From contig JAKSBO010000630.1 in NCBI GenBank assembly GCA_022361095.1, forward strand, positions 1 through 9,015: a stretch of DNA of 9,015 nt. The letters run 5' to 3'. Below the pieces are notes generated by a model. That model saw nothing but the letters and a program-made list of their open reading frames with translations, searched no databases and was not told the origin of the DNA. Every line of letters begins with the position of its first letter. Within the stretch, counting starts at the first letter, position 1. This stretch comes from Desulfobacterales bacterium (GTDB taxonomy: Bacteria; Desulfobacterota; Desulfobacteria; Desulfobacterales; Desulfobacteraceae). Position numbers and translations under genes: made by a program. Shown in pieces: positions 6,146 through 9,015 of this stretch.

Positions 6146-8551
6146 CTAGAACCCTTCCTTAAACAACTCTTCCGTACTCAAGACCTCATCCGGACTTGGG
6201 GTTCGCTCGATGGGTTCCGTTCCGTCCTTGAAACGTTCAAAAATGGTATGTTCGCTTTGGGCACTGGGCAGAAGGCCGGTTTCGGCGTCTATCTTAACGG
6301 TAATGATACCTTCGGGCACTGTGAATTCCCGGACGGATTTACCTTCCAGGGCATGCTGCATATAATCCAGCCAGATCGGGCTTGCGGCCCTGGACCCAGT
6401 CTCCCCCCTGCCGATGGGAGCGCTCTGGTCAAGCCCCACCCAGACCCCGGTGGTATACCTGGGGGTAAAGCCCATGAACCAGGCATCGTGCAGGTCGTTG
6501 GAGGTGCCGGTTTTACCTGCCGCAGGACGGTTCAGAGCTTTAACACGCCGCCCGGTACCAGCTTCGACCACGCTTTCAAGCAGACTTGTCATGAGATAGG
6601 CCGTACCCATATCAATGACCTTTTTGCGAATCAGCTTGGAAGATTCCAGAAGTCTGTTATCCCGGTCATAAATTTCAGTGATAAATACCGGTTCAATCAA
6701 GTAACCCAAATTGGAAAATACTGAATACGCTTTAGTGATTTCAAGCAGGGAAACGCCTGAAGATCCAAGGGCGATGGACAGATCCTGGGCTAACGGAGAG
6801 GTAATCCCAAGCTTTCTTGCATAATCGATCACATAATCAATGCCGATATCCTGAAGAATTTTGATACTGACAATGTTTCTGGATTTGGTCAAGGCCTGGC
6901 GAAACAAAGTGGGCCCGAAAAATTTACGTGCATAGTTTTTGGGCTTCCACACCCTGTCATGGAGCGTGTCCTCATACACCACAGGCGAATCAATGATGGT
7001 CGTGGCCGGCGTGTATCCCTTGTCAAGGGCCGCCGCGTACAGGATGGGCTTGAACGTAGAGCCCGGCTGGCGTCTTGACTGAACGGCCCGGTTAAACTGG
7101 GAGTCCCTGAAATCCCTTCCACCGATCATGGCTTTGACATGGCCGGTTTCAGCTTCAATACTCAAAAGTGCGGACTGGGCAACGGGCTCCTGGTACAGGG
7201 CAAATTCATAGGCATTTTCCCCTGTCATCTCCTCCAAAACCTCCAGGTAGATGACATCCCCAATTTTTAAGGCCTGGGAGGGTTTTGTAATTTGGGCATA
7301 ATTGTAGAATCGTTTGGGGTCTGGTTTCCTGGCCCACGCCATGGTGTCCAACCGAATGATGCCGGTGACATTGCCGACCCTTACATGGGTAACCCTATTA
7401 GGATCGTCCACCTTCAGGACCACCCCTTTATAGACCGATCCCTTAACCGGACGGTTTCCGTTCAGCTCTTCGGCAACGGTTTGACTGAAATCTTCCACCT
7501 GGAGAGCGGCTATATTTTTTACAGGGCCTCGATATCCGCAGCGCTTATCTAAATCCAGCAAACCTATATTCACTGCGCGCCGGGCTATTTTCTGCAATTC
7601 AATGTTCACCGCGGTATGAATGCTCACCCCCTGTGTGTAAAGCATCTCCTTACCGTATTTTTTTTCAACATACCGCCTGACATGTTCAGTGTAACAGGGC
7701 ACCCGTTCGATGAACCAGTTTTTCCGGGGTTTAATGTCAAGTTTGGCGTTCAGGGCTTCGGTGGCCTCCAGGTTGGAGATCATGCCCTCTTCTTTCATGC
7801 GGTTCAGCGTATACACCTGACGCTGCCTGGCCAGTTCCGGATGACGAAAGGGGCTGTATCGGCTGGGCGCCTGGGGCAGACCGGCGAGCATAGCACATTC
7901 AGCCAAGGTCAAATCCTTGACATGTTTGCCGAAATAATTTTCAGACGCCGCTTCAACACCATACGCACCATGTCCCAGGTAAATCTGGTTCAAATAGAGG
8001 AAAAGAATCTCATCTTTGGAGAGCCTTTTTTCAATTTTATAGGCAAGAATCGCCTCCTTGAGTTTGCGCTCATAGGTTCTTTCCGGGGTAAGCAGAAACG
8101 ATTTGGTCACCTGCTGGGTAATGGTGGACCCCCCCTGGACAATGGTGCCCGCCTTAAAATTTTTAATAAACGCCCTGACAATGGATTTTATATCAATACC
8201 CGGATGTTCCCTGAAGCGGGAATCTTCTGCCGCCACAAACGCATTGAGCAGATTGGCAGGCATGTCCGACAACGGAATAACGATTCTGCGCTCTTTGTAA
8301 AACTCGCCGATCTTCCTGCCGTCATCGGAGAATACATTGGTCACTATGGCCGGGCGGTAATCATTGAGCGTGTTTATCTGGGGAAGATCCTGGCTCAGAT
8401 AAAAAAATCCGGCAGTAACTGCAGCACATCCGGCAATCACTGCAAGACAAAGCAGGATGAACAGCCACATGAAAAGGGAAAACCATATACTTTTTTCTTT
8501 TTTCTTGCTTCGCTTCTTCAGAATCTGGGTCCGAGTTTGTTGTTTTGTCAT
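6146..8551 (-). CDS. mrcA: Class A penicillin-binding protein, PBP1A type
   Basis: This bifunctional peptidoglycan synthase polymerises lipid II and cross-links the stem peptides on the outer face of the inner membrane. It has 801 residues. A basic cytoplasmic tail (1-20) leads into one membrane anchor (about 22-51). The family 51 transglycosylase domain follows: catalytic E109 in AAEDSRFREHPGID, GGSTITQQVTKS (140-151), ERKLKEA (161-167) and LNQIYLGHGAYG (187-198). An OB-like insert occupies about 330-445. The transpeptidase domain carries all three motifs: S498-T-F-K501 in QPGSTFKP, S557-R-N559 and K680-T-G-T683. All catalytic residues are present, so it should be active. Length and domain order fit PBP1A (ponA/mrcA) better than PBP1B or PBP1C. 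The start ATG (8549-8551) has no clear Shine-Dalgarno. It is transcribed alone and converges on the glycosyltransferase pair. Confidence 0.96.
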   Translation of the reverse strand: MTKQQTRTQILKKRSKKKEKSIWFSLFMWLFILLCLAVIAGCAAVTAGFFYLSQDLPQINTLNDYRPAIVTNVFSDDGRKIGEFYKERRIVIPLSDMPANLLNAFVAAEDSRFREHPGIDIKSIVRAFIKNFKAGTIVQGGSTITQQVTKSFLLTPERTYERKLKEAILAYKIEKRLSKDEILFLYLNQIYLGHGAYGVEAASENYFGKHVKDLTLAECAMLAGLPQAPSRYSPFRHPELARQRQVYTLNRMKEEGMISNLEATEALNAKLDIKPRKNWFIERVPCYTEHVRRYVEKKYGKEMLYTQGVSIHTAVNIELQKIARRAVNIGLLDLDKRCGYRGPVKNIAALQVEDFSQTVAEELNGNRPVKGSVYKGVVLKVDDPNRVTHVRVGNVTGIIRLDTMAWARKPDPKRFYNYAQITKPSQALKIGDVIYLEVLEEMTGENAYEFALYQEPVAQSALLSIEAETGHVKAMIGGRDFRDSQFNRAVQSRRQPGSTFKPILYAAALDKGYTPATTIIDSPVVYEDTLHDRVWKPKNYARKFFGPTLFRQALTKSRNIVSIKILQDIGIDYVIDYARKLGITSPLAQDLSIALGSSGVSLLEITKAYSVFSNLGYLIEPVFITEIYDRDNRLLESSKLIRKKVIDMGTAYLMTSLLESVVEAGTGRRVKALNRPAAGKTGTSNDLHDAWFMGFTPRYTTGVWVGLDQSAPIGRGETGSRAASPIWLDYMQHALEGKSVREFTVPEGIITVKIDAETGLLPSAQSEHTIFERFKDGTEPIERTPSPDEVLSTEELFKEGF

Positions 8552-8574
8552 AAGGTTTCGAAATAGTGTTATAT

Positions 8575-8601
8575 TTTGATAAAATATTTGCTTTTATCAA
8601 A
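8575..8601. repeat. Perfect 10-bp inverted repeat upstream of the PBP1A gene
   Basis: TTTGATAAAA (8575-8584) and TTTTATCAAA (8592-8601) are exact reverse complements around a 7-base spacer. The centre is about 37 bases before the PBP1A start and overlaps the candidate -10 and start site. This is the layout of an operator for a dimeric repressor; a hairpin in the leader RNA is the alternative. The owner protein is unknown. Confidence 0.6.
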
Positions 8602-8619
8602 TTAGAATTAAGATAGCAA
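8591..8619 (-). promoter_or_regulatory. Possible promoter of the PBP1A gene
   Basis: On the minus strand TTGCTA (8614-8619) and TAAAAG (8591-8596) are 17 bases apart, each matching the sigma-70 consensus at four of six positions. Transcription would begin near 8584, about 33 bases before the ATG. The region is very AT-rich, which raises the chance of a false match. Confidence 0.3.
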
Positions 8620-8653
8620 TAGAAAGGCGTAGCAGTAGCCTCTCTTTCACCCT

Positions 8654-8698
8654 TTGCCGGGCAAGGCATTTGGGTGTCATAAAAAAGCCTGGCACCCC
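8654..8698. repeat. REP-like palindromic element
   Basis: A compact GC-rich island inside AT-rich spacer. TTGCC-G-GGCAA (8654-8664) is a short palindrome. It is followed by GGGTGTCA (8672-8679) and TGGCACCC (8690-8697), which pair over eight positions with one G-T wobble around a 10-base loop containing six A. On the minus strand the hairpin loop contains a T-run, not the stem base, so it is not a standard terminator. The GCCTGGCACCC core resembles REP/RAYT-associated repeats, but only one copy is in the window. Confidence 0.4.
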
Positions 8699-8701
8699 AC
8701 A

Positions 8702-8960
8702 CGGATCTCAGCAGGAAACCCACAGAACAACAAATTTGTATTTATTTTTCAAACCACAGCCATCGCACCATACCATAAAACAATTTTGTAACTCCAAACT
8801 TTCCACTTTATTATAAAAAGGAACATTTTTCATAACAGCCACGGGCGCGCCTGCACATCCCTTTATCCCAAGACTTGAAAAAGCGATTAATTCAATTAAC
8901 TTACCACGACACCATCGTTTAATCGTACGCGCTATCATCATATTGGGTGTTTGCAAACTA
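8702..8960. other. Spacer without a convincing gene
   Basis: This is the middle of the 464-base stretch right of the PBP1A gene. One open frame crosses it on the minus strand (8708-8956, 82 codons) but begins with TTG, lacks a Shine-Dalgarno and resembles no family. The DNA is AT-rich and holds small palindromes reported separately. It probably serves as the upstream control region of a gene beyond 9015. Confidence 0.5.
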
Positions 8961-8964
8961 TTCT

Positions 8965-9000
8965 TACACCATCTGGCACTAGAATTGCTGTTATGGTGTA
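8965..9000. repeat. 8-bp inverted repeat bracketing the sigma-54 promoter
   Basis: TACACCAT (8965-8972) and ATGGTGTA (8993-9000) are exact reverse complements separated by 20 bases, and the sigma-54 -24/-12 elements lie entirely between them. The core ACACCAT also occurs at 8909-8915. It could be an operator pair or chance. Confidence 0.45.
8974..8989 (+). promoter_or_regulatory. Sigma-54 (RpoN) promoter pointing right
   Basis: TGGCAC (8974-8979), five bases, then TTGCT (8985-8989) gives the exact -24/-12 arrangement, with ten bases between the GG and GC pairs. This matches the RpoN consensus at every conserved base. Transcription would start near 9000 and run out of the window. Sigma-54 promoters need an enhancer-binding activator, whose sites would be expected roughly 80-150 bases upstream, within the gene-free spacer. 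Confidence 0.7.
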
Positions 9001-9015
9001 TGGGAAGTATTTCCA

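Noticed and set aside
8417..8434. Lipobox-like VIAGC at residues 38-42 of PBP1A
   Set aside because: The position is too far from the N-terminus for a typical lipoprotein signal, and the hydrophobic run continues past the Cys as a normal membrane anchor.
7616..8566. 316-codon open frame on the plus strand
   Set aside because: It is fully antisense to the PBP1A gene, whose motifs are unmistakable. Long antisense frames are common opposite such genes.
8708..8956. 82-codon open frame on the minus strand
   Set aside because: It starts with TTG, has no Shine-Dalgarno, is Cys-rich with no recognisable motif, and lies antisense across the sigma-54 upstream region.

Overview
The window reads as chromosomal DNA from a Gram-negative bacterium. 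Codon use, AGGAGG-type ribosome binding sites and the mix of genes fit Desulfobacterota, and I would guess a Desulfobacter-like sulfate reducer. That placement is an inference, because no rRNA or other taxonomic marker is present. There are six credible protein genes, no tRNA or rRNA, no CRISPR array and no intact insertion sequence.

Left block, minus strand, about 1-2619. A tightly coupled operon is read pseB (UDP-GlcNAc 4,6-dehydratase/5-epimerase), then pseF (CMP-pseudaminic acid synthetase), then pseI (pseudaminic acid synthase, cut by the window edge). Each gene overlaps the next. The enzymes are the first, last and second-to-last steps of CMP-pseudaminic acid synthesis. The middle steps (pseC aminotransferase, pseH acetyltransferase, pseG hydrolase) are not visible and would have to lie beyond position 1 or elsewhere. 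The usual use of this sugar is O-glycosylation of flagellin, and sometimes surface polysaccharide.

Centre, plus strand, 2830-6109. Two overlapping genes diverge from the pse operon across about 210 bases. The first encodes an unrecognised 399-residue protein with a GT-B-like layout. The second encodes a 695-residue protein whose N-terminal half resembles a GT-B/glycerophosphotransferase-type enzyme. Its C-terminal half resembles a family 2 glycosyltransferase that has lost its expected acidic motifs. The context suggests that this pair handles or transfers the pseudaminic acid or a neighbouring sugar.

Right block, minus strand, 6146-8551. A complete class A penicillin-binding protein (PBP1A type) converges on the glycosyltransferase pair with 36 bases between the stop codons. 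It is probably a housekeeping cell-wall gene that only borders the glycan cluster.

Right end, 8552-9015. About 460 bases hold no convincing gene but are rich in signals: a perfect 10-bp inverted repeat in the PBP promoter region, a REP-like hairpin, two near-identical AT-rich motifs, and at the far right a full match to the sigma-54 promoter consensus pointing out of the window and bracketed by an 8-bp inverted repeat. I see nothing that amounts to an unambiguous new system. The best leads are the degenerate two-domain glycosyltransferase with its partner and the sigma-54 promoter/operator arrangement.
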